A stretch of DNA of 64,000 nt from JAHDHW01 sp965220465 (GCA_965220465.1 CBDCPZ010000020.1:124001-188000); one strand, 5' to 3'; positions 34,139-43,951 are shown, counted from the first letter of the stretch. Made by a program: numbers and translations. Notes: generated by a model from the letters alone, not told the origin.

Positions 34139-34726
34139 ATGCAGTACGATTTGTACGGAAAAAATACAAGTGATAAAATATCAGATAGTGATGTCGTCAA
34201 CCTATACTTGCAAACACGCGAGCCTGCTTATTTTTCCCTTCTATATGATAGGCATTCCGGCAAAGTTTACAGAAAATGTATCTCACTTTTGAAGGATGAA
34301 GAAATGGCGCAAGATGCCACACAAGGTATCTTTATGAAAATATTCATGAACCTGGCAAATTTTAGCGGAAAATCAAAATTCTCAACCTGGTTGTATTCTG
34401 TTACCTATAATTATTGTATTGATTATATACGAAGGTTAAAAAAAGAGAAAAATCTTTTTTCTGATGAAATAGAATCGGTTCCTGAACTCATCGAAGAAGT
34501 AGATGACAAAGAATTGCTGCATATGAAGGTTGACCGACTTAAGAAAGTACTTGACAATATTCCAAGCGGAGATAAAGCTATCTTGTTGATGAAATACCAG
34601 GAGGAAATGTCAATAAAAGAAATTGCAGAAATTATGGATAAAACGGATAATGCAATAAAAATGAAAATCAAACGAGCTAAACACAAAGCAAAATTGATTT
34701 ATTCACAATTATTTCCAAGCAATTAA
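34139..34726 (+). CDS. ECF-type RNA polymerase sigma factor
   Basis: A 195-residue sigma-70 family protein. Region 2 spans about 25-95 (DEEMAQDATQGIFMKIFMNL; FSTWLYSVTYNYCIDYIRR). Region 4 spans about 130-185 with the helix-turn-helix MSIKEIAEIMDKTDNAIKMKIKRAK. An acidic linker (EIESVPELIEEVDDKE) joins them. It is first in a tight plus-strand set, with ten bases to the next small gene and then an MscS-like channel, so it may respond to envelope or osmotic state. No classical anti-sigma gene is adjacent. Confidence 0.9.
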   Translation: MQYDLYGKNTSDKISDSDVVNLYLQTREPAYFSLLYDRHSGKVYRKCISLLKDEEMAQDATQGIFMKIFMNLANFSGKSKFSTWLYSVTYNYCIDYIRRLKKEKNLFSDEIESVPELIEEVDDKELLHMKVDRLKKVLDNIPSGDKAILLMKYQEEMSIKEIAEIMDKTDNAIKMKIKRAKHKAKLIYSQLFPSN

Positions 34727-34736
34727 CTGAAAGTCT

Positions 34737-35003
34737 ATGTCGCCGAAGAATAGTTTTAAAAAATTGATGGAAGAAGAGGAGAAGCAATATCCTCACGCAC
34801 CTCCTGAAATTGAAAAGGAAATCACTGGGAATGTGAAAGTGATAAAGTTGATGGGGGATATAGTTGAATTGTACTTGACCAGAATAATTGACATGTTTTT
34901 ATCTATGATGGGCGGTAAAAATGTGCAAGCTGAGACTGATGAGAAATCAGGAAACGATGAAAATATTTTGGATGATTTCCCCGATGAAAAATTAACTGAC
35001 TAG
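34737..35003 (+). CDS. Small conserved-looking protein in sigma/MscS unit
   Basis: An 88-residue protein starting ten bases after the sigma factor stop. It has an acidic N-terminus (MEEEEKQYPHAPPEIEKE), a moderately hydrophobic amphipathic helix (VIKLMGDIVELYLTRIIDMFLSMMGG, about 35-60) and an acidic tail. No signal peptide is seen. Its place behind the sigma gene suggests it could act as a small sigma-binding regulator, but nothing in the sequence proves it. Confidence 0.6.
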   Translation: MSPKNSFKKLMEEEEKQYPHAPPEIEKEITGNVKVIKLMGDIVELYLTRIIDMFLSMMGGKNVQAETDEKSGNDENILDDFPDEKLTD

Positions 35004-35047
35004 TAATTTTTTAACCCGTTTTTAGCTCAAGAATTTAAAAGAAGAAT

Positions 35048-35869
35048 ATGCAAGAACGAGTAGTACAAATGTTAAATGAATTATTCGCAAGCTTTGCAAA
35101 GGCTTTCCCCAATTTTATTGCGGCAATAGCAATATTTATCATTGGTTATATCATCGCTAAAATGGTTGCCAAATTGGTTGATAGGATTTTAAAAACTATA
35201 GGTATAGACCAGCTTGCGGAAAAGTTAAATGAGATTGATTTTATAGAAAAATCAAACATTAAAATAATCCCCAGTAAGATTTTATCAAAGATCATTTATT
35301 ATTTCCTTTTATTGATTTTTACCATCATTGCCACTGAAATTCTAAATATTGCAGCAATATCACAACTGGTCAGAGATATTATCAATTATATTCCAAGTGT
35401 AATAGCTGCCATTGCCATTTTGATCATAGGTTTGCTGATCGCCCAGGCACTACAAAAGATTGTATTGACGACAACTCAATCTTTGGGAATTCCTTCAGCA
35501 AAAATCATCGCAGGCTTTATCTTTTATTTTGTCTTTTTAATGACCATCATTACGGCACTTACACAAATTGGTATCGAAACTAACTTTATAGCGACGAATA
35601 TTACGGCGATTATTGCAGGTAGTGTTTTAGCTTTTGGACTTGGTTATGGTTTGGCTTCCAAAGACACGATGGCTAACTTTCTGGCTTCATTTTACAGTAA
35701 GGACAAAATTGGCCTTGGCGATATTATTGCCATCGATGGAATAAAAGGAGAGGTCATTAAAATAGAAAGCACCTCATTAATGATTCGTGCTGAAGATAAA
35801 GATGTTATTATTCCATTAAGTAAATTAACAACGGGAAATGTCGAGATATACGAGCGGAATAATAAATAG
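35048..35869 (+). CDS. MscS-like small-conductance mechanosensitive channel
   Basis: A 273-residue integral membrane protein. Helices are visible at about 18-42, 82-105, 115-140 and 155-178, with two copies of the conserved TM-helix pattern (NFIAAIAIFIIGYIIAKMVAKLVDRIL and IPSVIAAIAILIIGLLIAQALQKIV). The pore-lining helix lies near 185-215 (GSVLAFGLGYGLASKDTMANFLASF), followed by a short beta domain (KIGLGDIIAIDGIKGEVIKI). The C-terminal MscS domain is truncated relative to E. coli MscS. It probably releases solutes on hypo-osmotic shock. Confidence 0.85.
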   Translation: MQERVVQMLNELFASFAKAFPNFIAAIAIFIIGYIIAKMVAKLVDRILKTIGIDQLAEKLNEIDFIEKSNIKIIPSKILSKIIYYFLLLIFTIIATEILNIAAISQLVRDIINYIPSVIAAIAILIIGLLIAQALQKIVLTTTQSLGIPSAKIIAGFIFYFVFLMTIITALTQIGIETNFIATNITAIIAGSVLAFGLGYGLASKDTMANFLASFYSKDKIGLGDIIAIDGIKGEVIKIESTSLMIRAEDKDVIIPLSKLTTGNVEIYERNNK

Positions 35870-36025
35870 AAAACTTGACCTCAAAATGCGGAATTCTTAT
35901 ACGGATTTACGCTTTAAAAAATAACCCAAACTTTATTTGTTGGATGATAAACAGCATAAACAATATTGTAAATGCAACTCATTCATAATTACATAACCCA
36001 CTTTTTAATTTAAAACAAGACACAA

Positions 36026-37000
36026 ATGTTTAGAAAATTTAGTTTTTTAGTATTTGCACTTTTAATTACAAATTTTATTGGTGCTCAAACAACCGAAGAA
36101 TTGCAAGCTCAAAAAGATGCTAAAGAGGCAGAATTGGGTCCGCTTAAAGCTCAGTTGGAAGAATTGACTGGAAAGGTTGGCACTCTTGAAGGAGAAGTTG
36201 CTTCATTAACCGACCAATTGACACCATACCCAAGATGGGACTTAGGTGCTTTTGGGACAGTTGGTTTCAATATTTCTCAATTCAAAAATTGGTATTCCAA
36301 TGAAAATCCTGATGCATTCACAAGTTCATTTGGAATTACTGGAAATGGTTTTGCCAATATGGACCAGAAAAAATACTTCTGGCGAAATTCAGGAAACATC
36401 GTTTTCCAAAAGACAAAGTTGTCAAAAAATGCTGCAGAACGTGATTCTACAGATTTTGAAACTACTGCCGATGCCTTTAGTGTATCTTCCCTTTTTGGGT
36501 ATAAACTTACTGAAAAAATTGCGGCCTCTGTTCTAGGAGAATATCGCTCAAACTTTAGTAAAATTAATAATCCAGGTTATTTGGATTTGGGAGTCGGGGC
36601 GACCTGGACGCCGATCAGCGCCCTGGTTGTTGTATTCCATCCGCTCAACTATAATTTTGTATTTTCAGAGGACGAGTTTAGTTATGAATCTTCATTGGGT
36701 TGCAAAATTAAGGCAGACTATGCCCGCAAATTACCAAAAGGAATAGGTTGGAGTTCAAACTTAAGTGCTTTCTTAAGTTATTCGGATATCAACAATTTAT
36801 CCAACTGGACCTGGGTGAATAGCTTGAGTGCAAAAATATGGAAAGGCTTAGGAGTTGGGTTTGATCTTGGGCTAAGAGGTAATAAACAAGAAACATTTAA
36901 TTCACTAAACGAAAACCCGGATATTACAAAAGTGAAGGATTATAAAGGAGATAATCCAGTGCAGGTTTATTGGATTATAGGTTTGTCCTATGAGTTGTAA
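36026..37000 (+). CDS. DUF3078 outer-membrane-type protein
   Basis: A 324-residue protein with signal peptide (MFRKFSFLVFALLITNFIGAQ), a short coiled coil (about 22-65, LKAQLEELTGKVGTLEGEV), and then a beta-rich C-terminal domain of DUF3078 type (NISQFKNWYSNENPDAFTSSF; final YWIIGLSYEL). Such proteins are common in Bacteroidota and are thought to form outer-membrane beta barrels. The terminal aromatic/Leu residue fits a barrel. Confidence 0.75.
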   Translation: MFRKFSFLVFALLITNFIGAQTTEELQAQKDAKEAELGPLKAQLEELTGKVGTLEGEVASLTDQLTPYPRWDLGAFGTVGFNISQFKNWYSNENPDAFTSSFGITGNGFANMDQKKYFWRNSGNIVFQKTKLSKNAAERDSTDFETTADAFSVSSLFGYKLTEKIAASVLGEYRSNFSKINNPGYLDLGVGATWTPISALVVVFHPLNYNFVFSEDEFSYESSLGCKIKADYARKLPKGIGWSSNLSAFLSYSDINNLSNWTWVNSLSAKIWKGLGVGFDLGLRGNKQETFNSLNENPDITKVKDYKGDNPVQVYWIIGLSYEL

Positions 37001-37104
37001 GAAGACGTAAAGCCTTTTTTAAAGCATCTTTGGTCGTTTGGTAATAAAAACCATTCCCTCACACTTTCTACACAGAATTTCTTACTGATTCAAACATCTA
37101 AGAC

Positions 37105-37160
37105 AGCCTGTTCGAGAGAATATATTTATATGTTTCTTAAGAACAGGCTTTCTTTTTTTT
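37105..37160 (+). terminator. Terminator between DUF3078 gene and polA
   Basis: AGCCTGTTC at 37105 pairs with GAACAGGCT at 37141 across a 27-base loop, followed by TTCTTTTTTTT. Confidence 0.7.
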
Positions 37161-37203
37161 CTCTCAAATGTAGTATCTTTCCGCTTCACCTGAAAACTCA
37201 AAA

Positions 37204-40011
37204 ATGTCAGAAAAAAAACTCTTCCTTTTAGATGGCCATGCTTTGGTTTATCGGGCACATTATGCATTTATTTCACGCCCTTTAATCAACTCCACAGGGA
37301 TGAATGTATCTGCGATTACGGGATTTACAAGATCTTTGTGGGATGTGATTCGAAACCAAAAACCATCGCATATTGCGGTTTCTTTTGACCTAAAAGGACC
37401 AACTTTTCGACATGAAATGTTTGAAGCTTATAAGGCCAATAGAGATGCTCAACCGGAAGATATTTCTATTGCGATTCCTTACATTCAAAAAATTCTTGAA
37501 GGGTTTAATATTCCTGTTGTTACCATGGAAGGGTATGAAGCAGATGATATCATCGGAACATTAGCCAAACAAGCAGAGAAAGAAGGTTTTAAAGTTTATA
37601 TGATGACCCCCGATAAGGATTATGCCCAATTAGTCTCCGAAAACATTTTCATGTACAAACCTGGTCGAAAAGGAAATGAAGTGGAAATTTTAGGTAAAAA
37701 AGAAGTTTTGGAAAAATGGGAAATTAAAAGAGTAGATCAGGTTATTGATATTTTGGGCTTGGCTGGGGACAGTGTGGACAATATTCCAGGAATTCCTGGA
37801 ATTGGCGCAAAAACAGCGGTTAAACTGTTAGATACTTATGATACCATTGAAGGGTTGATTGAACATTCTCATGAATTAAAAGGAAAACAAAAAGAAAAAG
37901 TTGAGGAGTTCGCCGAGCAAGGTTTGTTATCAAAAACCCTGGCAACCATCGATATAAATGTACCCGTTCAGTTTAATGCGGAAGATTATAAAATTGAAGG
38001 CATGGATAAGAATGTGCTTTCTGATATTTTTAAAGAACTGGAATTTCGAACCCTTGCCCGATCCATTTTAGGAGAGATAGAACCAACAGAAAAGCAGCCA
38101 GTAGCAGAGGGCGTACAGCAAGATTTATTTGGCAATGCAGTTCCTTCAAAACCACAGCGTTTTGCTCCTAAACTAGAAGCTCATTCTGTCGCCGAAAACA
38201 CGATAGAAAATACCAAACACGAATACCATCTCATCGATACCAAAGAAAAAAGAGCCGAATTAATTTCGTTACTTTCAAAGCAAAGCGTTTTTTGCTATGA
38301 TACAGAAACGACAGGCATTGATGCTAACCAAGCGGAATTGGTTGGTTTGGCTTTTTCTGTGAAACCGAAGGAAGCCTATTACGTCCCAATTCCCAAAGAT
38401 CAAAAAAAAGCGCAAAGCATCGTCAATGAATTTAAACAGGTATTGGAAAACGAAAAGATCGAGAAGATTGGCCAAAATATTAAGTATGACAATTTGATGA
38501 TGAAATGGTATGGCGTTGAAGTAAAAGGCCTGTTTTTTGACACCATGATCGCTCATTATCTCTGTGAACCAGACCTTCGTCACAAGCTGGATTATTTGGC
38601 AGAATCTTATTTAAAATATAAAATGGTTCCTATTGAAATGCTCATTGGCAAAAGAGGTAAAAACCAAATGAGCATGCGGGATGTACCTGTGGAAAAAGCT
38701 GCCGAATATGCAGCTGAAGATGCTGATTTGACGCTTCAGTTGAAAGCTCCTTTGCTGGAAAAATTGAAAGAAATTGAAACTGAAAAGTTATATAACGAAT
38801 TGGAAATTCCTTTGATTTCTGTGCTGACAGACATAGAATATGAAGGGGTACGAATTAACCCTGATTTTTTAAATGATTACTCAAAAGTACTCGGAAAACT
38901 TATTCTTGAAAAAGAACGAAATATTCACAAAGAAGCTGGCCTTGTCTTCAATATTGCATCTCCCAAACAAGTTGGAGAAGTACTTTTTGAAAGAATGAAA
39001 ATTCCTTACCGATGGAAAAAAACTTCTAGCGGGCAGTTTTCAACAAACGAAGCAAAACTTTCGGAGCTGGCTGAGACAAATCCATTTGTTCAAAGTATTA
39101 TGGATTATAGAAAACTTGCGAAACTGAAATCAACTTACGTTGATACCCTTCCATTGCTGGTCAATCCAAAAACTGGAAGAGTCCATAGTTCATTTAATCA
39201 GGCCAGAGCAGCAACTGGCCGTTTGAGTTCCGAAAATCCCAATTTGCAAAATATTCCAATCCGTGATGAAGCTGGCCGCGAAATTCGTAAAGCTTTTGAG
39301 CCAAGAGATAGCAATCATATTCTACTTGCTGCCGATTATTCGCAAATCGAATTGCGATTAATTGCAGAAATCAGTGGCGATGAAGCGATGCTGGAATCTT
39401 TCCAGGCAGGGCATGATATTCACACGGCAACGGCTGCAAATGTGTTTGGAAGAAAATTGGAAGAGGTCACAGCGGATGAAAGGAGGAATGCCAAAACAGT
39501 GAATTTTAGTATTATTTATGGAGCAGGAGCAACTAACTTATCACGACAACTAAACATCAAACGTGCCGAAGCAAAAGAATTGATCGAACAGTATTTTAAA
39601 CAATATCAGGGTTTGAAAAACTACATGGACAAGACGGTGGAATTTGCACGCGAACATGGTTATGTTACCACTTTGATGGGACGTAAACGATATATTCGGG
39701 ATATCGATTCTCGAAACTCCTTGATCCGAAGTAATGCTGAAAGAATAGCGATCAATACGCCCATCCAGGGAACAGCAGCAGACATGATCAAAGTAGCGAT
39801 GATCAATATTCACAAGGCTTTTAAAGAGAAAGGTTTTAAAACCAAAATGATTATGCAGGTTCATGACGAATTGGTTTTTGATACGCCAAAAGATGAACTG
39901 GAAAAAGTAAAACCAATCATCGAAGAGAAAATGAAAAATGCCATCCCAAATTTGAAGGTGCCTATTTTAGTAGGAATGGATGTCGGAGAAAACTGGTTGG
40001 AAGCGCATTGA
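37204..40011 (+). CDS. polA: DNA polymerase I
   Basis: A 935-residue family A polymerase for replication gap filling and repair. The 5'-3' exonuclease domain spans about 1-290 (SVDNIPGIPGIGAKTA helix-hairpin motif). The 3'-5' proofreading domain spans about 340-530 with an intact DTETTG exo-I motif near 366. The polymerase domain spans about 560-935, with motif A DYSQIELRLIAEISGD near 710, motif B RRNAKTVNFSIIYGAG and motif C QVHDELVFD near 884. All three activities look intact, unlike polymerases that have lost proofreading. Confidence 0.97.
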   Translation: MSEKKLFLLDGHALVYRAHYAFISRPLINSTGMNVSAITGFTRSLWDVIRNQKPSHIAVSFDLKGPTFRHEMFEAYKANRDAQPEDISIAIPYIQKILEGFNIPVVTMEGYEADDIIGTLAKQAEKEGFKVYMMTPDKDYAQLVSENIFMYKPGRKGNEVEILGKKEVLEKWEIKRVDQVIDILGLAGDSVDNIPGIPGIGAKTAVKLLDTYDTIEGLIEHSHELKGKQKEKVEEFAEQGLLSKTLATIDINVPVQFNAEDYKIEGMDKNVLSDIFKELEFRTLARSILGEIEPTEKQPVAEGVQQDLFGNAVPSKPQRFAPKLEAHSVAENTIENTKHEYHLIDTKEKRAELISLLSKQSVFCYDTETTGIDANQAELVGLAFSVKPKEAYYVPIPKDQKKAQSIVNEFKQVLENEKIEKIGQNIKYDNLMMKWYGVEVKGLFFDTMIAHYLCEPDLRHKLDYLAESYLKYKMVPIEMLIGKRGKNQMSMRDVPVEKAAEYAAEDADLTLQLKAPLLEKLKEIETEKLYNELEIPLISVLTDIEYEGVRINPDFLNDYSKVLGKLILEKERNIHKEAGLVFNIASPKQVGEVLFERMKIPYRWKKTSSGQFSTNEAKLSELAETNPFVQSIMDYRKLAKLKSTYVDTLPLLVNPKTGRVHSSFNQARAATGRLSSENPNLQNIPIRDEAGREIRKAFEPRDSNHILLAADYSQIELRLIAEISGDEAMLESFQAGHDIHTATAANVFGRKLEEVTADERRNAKTVNFSIIYGAGATNLSRQLNIKRAEAKELIEQYFKQYQGLKNYMDKTVEFAREHGYVTTLMGRKRYIRDIDSRNSLIRSNAERIAINTPIQGTAADMIKVAMINIHKAFKEKGFKTKMIMQVHDELVFDTPKDELEKVKPIIEEKMKNAIPNLKVPILVGMDVGENWLEAH

Positions 40012-40017
40012 TAAACT

Positions 40018-40153
40018 CAAGTCGTGATGAATCGCTAACTTGAAAATTATAAATTAATAATGATGAGTGATAAATTAAACCACGCGCGTTTTGAGAGAAA
40101 ATTCATAATTTTTCATTCATCATTCATAATTAGCAAGATGCATCGCAACTTGC
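40018..40153. repeat. Imperfect palindromic intergenic element
   Basis: The two halves of the polA-lpxD gap are imperfect reverse complements. The outer arms are CAAGTCGTGATGAATC and, read in reverse, CAAGTTGCGATGCATC. The inner arms are AT-rich runs of AATTATAAATT and AATTATGAATGATGAATG type. The centre is GC-rich (CACGCGCGTTTTGAG). This is the look of a REP/MITE-like element. Confidence 0.55.
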
Positions 40154-40181
40154 GTTGATTATTTAGATTAGACAACAAACT

Positions 40182-41114
40182 ATGAAATTTTCAAAACCAA
40201 TTTCGATAAAAGAAATTGCCAAACGCTTCAATTGCGAAATCATTGGAAATGTAGACTTGGAGGCTACTGGTCTCAACGAAATTCACAAAGTCGAAAAAGG
40301 GGATATTACTTTCGTCGATTTGGACAAATATTATAGCAAATCGATCAATTCAGCTGCAAGTATAATCATAATCGACAAAAGAGCTGATTTTCCGGAAGGG
40401 AAGGCTTTATTGCTTTGTGAAAACCCGTTTGCTGTTTATAACCAAATTGCAAAAGAACACCGACCATTTGAACCATTAAATGCTTTGATCAGTGAATCTG
40501 CGGTAATTCATCCCTCATCGATTCTCGAACCAAATGTCGTTGTCGGAAATCATGTCCGAATTGGAAAAAACTGCTACATCCAGTCGAATGTTTTTATTGG
40601 AGAATACACGGTAATTGGTGATAACGTGACGATCCAGGCAGGTTCCGTAATTGGTACGGATGCTTTTTATCATAAAAAGTCTGAAAAGGGTTTTGAAAAA
40701 TGGCGCTCGGTTGGAAGAGTGGTTATTGAAAATGACGTTGAAGTCGGAGCTTGTTGCACAATCAATAAAGGCGTTTCAGGTGATACGATTATAGGAGAAG
40801 GCACTAAAATGGATTGCCAGGTCCATATCGCCCATGGTGTTGTTGTAGGAAAAAGATGCCTTTTTGCTGCTCAGGTTGGCATTGGAGGGAAAACAATTCT
40901 TGGAGACGAAGTGGTTTTGTATGGACAAGTGGGGATTATACACAATTTAGTGATTGGTGATAAAGTCGTTGTTTTAGCCGGAGCAGGAGTCAATAAAAAT
41001 CTGGAAGGTGGCAAAGTTTATTTCGGAGCACCAGCTTCAGAAGCCAGAACCAAATACAAAGAACTGGCTGCGCTAAAAATGTTGCCTGACTATATGCGAG
41101 AAAATCGAAAATAG
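40182..41114 (+). CDS. lpxD: UDP-3-O-acylglucosamine N-acyltransferase (LpxD-type)
   Basis: A 310-residue lipid A biosynthesis enzyme that adds the second 3-hydroxyacyl chain. The N-terminal uridine-binding LpxD domain spans about 1-100 (FVDLDKYYSKSINSAASIIII). A left-handed parallel beta-helix of hexapeptide repeats spans about 105-285 (VIHPSSILEPNVVVGNHVRIG). The catalytic His lies in QVHIAHGVVVG. It is slightly shorter than E. coli LpxD (about 340). Many Bacteroidota carry two LpxD-like genes, so this could be the second paralog. Confidence 0.85.
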   Translation: MKFSKPISIKEIAKRFNCEIIGNVDLEATGLNEIHKVEKGDITFVDLDKYYSKSINSAASIIIIDKRADFPEGKALLLCENPFAVYNQIAKEHRPFEPLNALISESAVIHPSSILEPNVVVGNHVRIGKNCYIQSNVFIGEYTVIGDNVTIQAGSVIGTDAFYHKKSEKGFEKWRSVGRVVIENDVEVGACCTINKGVSGDTIIGEGTKMDCQVHIAHGVVVGKRCLFAAQVGIGGKTILGDEVVLYGQVGIIHNLVIGDKVVVLAGAGVNKNLEGGKVYFGAPASEARTKYKELAALKMLPDYMRENRK

Positions 41115-41142
41115 CTTTTAGAAAATTAGAAGGAGCTCTTTT

Positions 41143-41700
41143 TTATATTTTCCACTTAATGTTACAACCCATGCTGGGTTTTTGAAGTGCAGGAGCAGGA
41201 TTCCCTGAAAGTACCGCATCCAAAGCAACTCGTAAATCTTCACCGGTTACCGGAATTCCAGATCCCGGACGGGAGCCATCCATTTGGCCGCGATATACCA
41301 GTTCCATTTTTGCATCAAAAACATAAAAATCAGGCGTACAGGCTGCATCATAAGCTTTGGCTATTTCCTGGCTTTCGTCGTACAAATAAGGGAAAGTATA
41401 ACCCACCTCTTTTGCATGAATTTTCATTTTATCTGGCCCATCTTGAGGATAGTTATCAACATCATTTGAACTGATACCAACGAAAGAAACGTCTTTTTTT
41501 TGATACTCTTTGACCAAATCAACCAATGCGTTATTCACATGAATGACGTAAGGACAGTGGTTGCAAAGAAACATAATAACGGTTGCTTTGTCCGATTTTA
41601 AATCGTTGATATTTAGCATGTTACCTGAAATGGTATCAGGAAGATTGAAGGCAGGAGCTTTGGTGCCTAAAGCCAACATATTGGAAAGTGTGCGAGCCAT
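41143..41700 (-). CDS. Thioredoxin-like redoxin (AhpC/TSA fold)
   Basis: A 185-residue cytoplasmic protein of the family related to peroxiredoxins. It has a thioredoxin fold with a CNHC motif (Cys46, Cys49) after strand VIMFL, and the downstream DxxxAxAYDAACTPDFYVFD segment with the cis-Pro. The extended GSRPGSGIPVTGEDL loop is typical of this Bacteroidota/Cyanobacteria redoxin family. It probably reduces disulfides or peroxides. It is convergent with lpxD. Confidence 0.85.
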   Translation of the reverse strand: MARTLSNMLALGTKAPAFNLPDTISGNMLNINDLKSDKATVIMFLCNHCPYVIHVNNALVDLVKEYQKKDVSFVGISSNDVDNYPQDGPDKMKIHAKEVGYTFPYLYDESQEIAKAYDAACTPDFYVFDAKMELVYRGQMDGSRPGSGIPVTGEDLRVALDAVLSGNPAPALQKPSMGCNIKWKI

Positions 41701-41790
41701 AATTTTTTCTTTTATTTAAAGCAGAAAAATTGAATTCAAGTATTAAATGCAAAAATAACAAGTTTGTTTAAAACTTTTAGTGGAAGGAAA

Positions 41791-43092
41791 TTAATCAATC
41801 TTTATTTTTTGAAGCATTTGATTTCGAGCACCTTGATAGGGGTTTCGGTATAAAAAATAAAGGTTTCCATTGTGGATTTTGAGGTTGTAAATAAAATTGC
41901 GGTCGATTGGAATTGCGTTTTCGAGTGCTCCGGTTTTTAGGTCAATCGGACAGATTTGGTATCCCCATTTGGTGTCAAAAGTCGTGTAAGCCATTTCTTT
42001 TTTTGTATCAAAAATGAGCTCTTTGTTCCAGTTTTTTAAAAGATGATATTGGATTGGAATGTTGAAAAACTTTGTCCCGTCTTCTTTATAAAATTGAATT
42101 TCATCTTCCTGGTGATTGAAAATACAAAGCAGCGAATCATACCTAATCATTGGGGAATAAATCTTTGGATAAAATACTTTCATCATGCCTTTTAAACCAT
42201 ATGGTGCATTTCGTAAAGATGCAAGGCGCTTGGAAATATTGTCCTGCCAGACATCACCCGATCGTGGAAAGCCTGTTCCGGTTTCTTCGATTAAGAGGTC
42301 AATGTTGTGAACGTGTTGGATCAAAGGGAAGATGATTTTTTGTTCCTTATCATTTTTTGAAAAACTAAAATATTGCTGCGCCTGGCCTTGATAAAAATAC
42401 TTGGTAAAATAAACAAAACGATCCGTTGCCAACACACAAGGTTGCACCAAATTTTCATAATAATCGTTATCCAAACGGTGTCCCAAAAAATTAGAAGAAG
42501 AGTCAACTGAAACAGGATAAACGCCAATATCAGTAGTCAGATAAACAATCTCCTGGCAGCCAATAAAAAGACTGCTAGGGCGGTAATTAATTAGTGACAA
42601 TGCAGCAACCACACGTTCGTTTTCATCCAAAGCAACCAGTTGATATTTTTCAAAAACATTTTTATAAATTAGTAAAATGATGAAGTCATCTTTGAAAGCA
42701 TAATCAACGACATTTAGCGGTTCATGAAATACGGCGTCGATTTTTCGTTTTGCTGAAACAGAAATTTCCGGAATAAAAAATGTTGCTGGATGAAGTCGAA
42801 TGTGGAGTGATTTTGATTTATCAGCCGTGATTTCAATGGCCTTTTCGGAATAGCCAATTGAGGTAAAATTCAGCTTGATTGGAAACGAATTTATATTAAT
42901 GGAAAAACAGCCTAAACTGTCAGTGCTGGTGCCAAGATTTTCCTTTCCAGCAAAAGAAATATTAACCTGATTTAAAGGCAATCCGGTTGTTGCATCTACC
43001 ACCATTCCTTTAAAAAGGGAACCAGTTTTCTGAGCTGAAACGTTCAACACAACCTGAAGGAAAAACAATAAAAGGATAAACCGAAAAATCAT
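41791..43092 (-). CDS. Secreted protein with carboxypeptidase-regulatory-like domain and propeller-like repeats
   Basis: A 433-residue protein with signal peptide (FILLLFFLQVVLNVSAQ). Residues about 28-105 form a CarboxypepD_reg-like beta-sandwich (FKGMVVDATTGLPLNQVNISFAG ... STDSLGCFSINI), typical of Bacteroidota envelope proteins. The remainder is rich in short beta strands and aromatic motifs consistent with a six-bladed propeller. There is no TonB plug or barrel, so it is not a SusC protein. Function unknown. Confidence 0.65.
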   Translation of the reverse strand: MIFRFILLLFFLQVVLNVSAQKTGSLFKGMVVDATTGLPLNQVNISFAGKENLGTSTDSLGCFSININSFPIKLNFTSIGYSEKAIEITADKSKSLHIRLHPATFFIPEISVSAKRKIDAVFHEPLNVVDYAFKDDFIILLIYKNVFEKYQLVALDENERVVAALSLINYRPSSLFIGCQEIVYLTTDIGVYPVSVDSSSNFLGHRLDNDYYENLVQPCVLATDRFVYFTKYFYQGQAQQYFSFSKNDKEQKIIFPLIQHVHNIDLLIEETGTGFPRSGDVWQDNISKRLASLRNAPYGLKGMMKVFYPKIYSPMIRYDSLLCIFNHQEDEIQFYKEDGTKFFNIPIQYHLLKNWNKELIFDTKKEMAYTTFDTKWGYQICPIDLKTGALENAIPIDRNFIYNLKIHNGNLYFLYRNPYQGARNQMLQKIKID

Positions 43093-43170
43093 TGAAGGTT
43101 TTATTTTTCAAAATAAGGGAAATCCTTATAACCCCCAATCAACATAAAAACAAAAGTCAGTTTTCTGAAA

Positions 43171-43770
43171 TTAGCGGTCTTTCCACTCCCAAAGATATCG
43201 GCAGGCAAGGGTTCGGTATGGTCGCCATTGCTCAGCTATTTCAATAAGACGTGGCTTTAATTCTTTTTTTTCAGCCTCTATACCGTAAAGTGCGATCATT
43301 GCCTGTTGAATTCCTAAATCTCCCACGGGAAAAATGTCCGGTCGATTGAGTGTAAACATAAGGATCATTTCTACAGTCCAGGTTCCGACACCTTTGATTT
43401 GGGTGAGCGTTTTAATTATTTCTTCATCGCTGTGGGTTGACCAATCTTTTTCAACGACTTTTTCATGTTGGAAAAAGTTTGCTACGTTTTTAATATAACT
43501 GGATTTTTGACGGGACAAACCAACTTGACGCATCGTTTCAGCTTCCATTTTGATTACATGATCATGATCCGGATAATTATTTTCAAATAAATCAAGAAAT
43601 CGCCCGTAAATTGTGCTTGCAGCTTTTACTGATAACTGCTGTGAAATAATAGACCGGACTAATGCCCCGTACACATCGTCGTTGCTTTTGGCAATATCAA
43701 GTTCGATCAGATCAATGGCCTTTTTAAGAAAGGGATCATTAGAAAGATGTTTTACCGCTTTTACGCTCAT
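43171..43770 (-). CDS. DNA-3-methyladenine glycosylase (AlkA-like, HhH-GPD)
   Basis: A 199-residue base-excision repair enzyme. The helix-hairpin-helix is at about 124-138 (LTQIKGVGTWTVEMIL). The catalytic Asp151 lies in FPVGDLGIQ. The C-terminal QWRPYRTLACRYLW motif is typical of AlkA-like glycosylases. It lacks the N-terminal beta domain of E. coli AlkA, as in short bacterial and yeast Mag1-like forms. It should remove alkylated purines. Confidence 0.9.
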   Translation of the reverse strand: MSVKAVKHLSNDPFLKKAIDLIELDIAKSNDDVYGALVRSIISQQLSVKAASTIYGRFLDLFENNYPDHDHVIKMEAETMRQVGLSRQKSSYIKNVANFFQHEKVVEKDWSTHSDEEIIKTLTQIKGVGTWTVEMILMFTLNRPDIFPVGDLGIQQAMIALYGIEAEKKELKPRLIEIAEQWRPYRTLACRYLWEWKDR

Positions 43771-43951
43771 GGGTTAAAAATAATAAGAATTGATGAAAAT
43801 GCAATTGAGGTAAATGGATTGTAACAATATACGGACTGTCTGAAATACGCCATTTTGATAATTGAAATAAGAGATATTTTTAAAAATTGATTAAATTCAC
43901 ATAAGCTATAACCTTAATGCCAATATTATTTGAACACTTAAACATACAGTG

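Noticed and set aside
34008..34292. A 94-residue frame overlapping the start of the second ECF sigma gene
   Set aside because: It overlaps the sigma gene in another frame and has no protein-like motifs.
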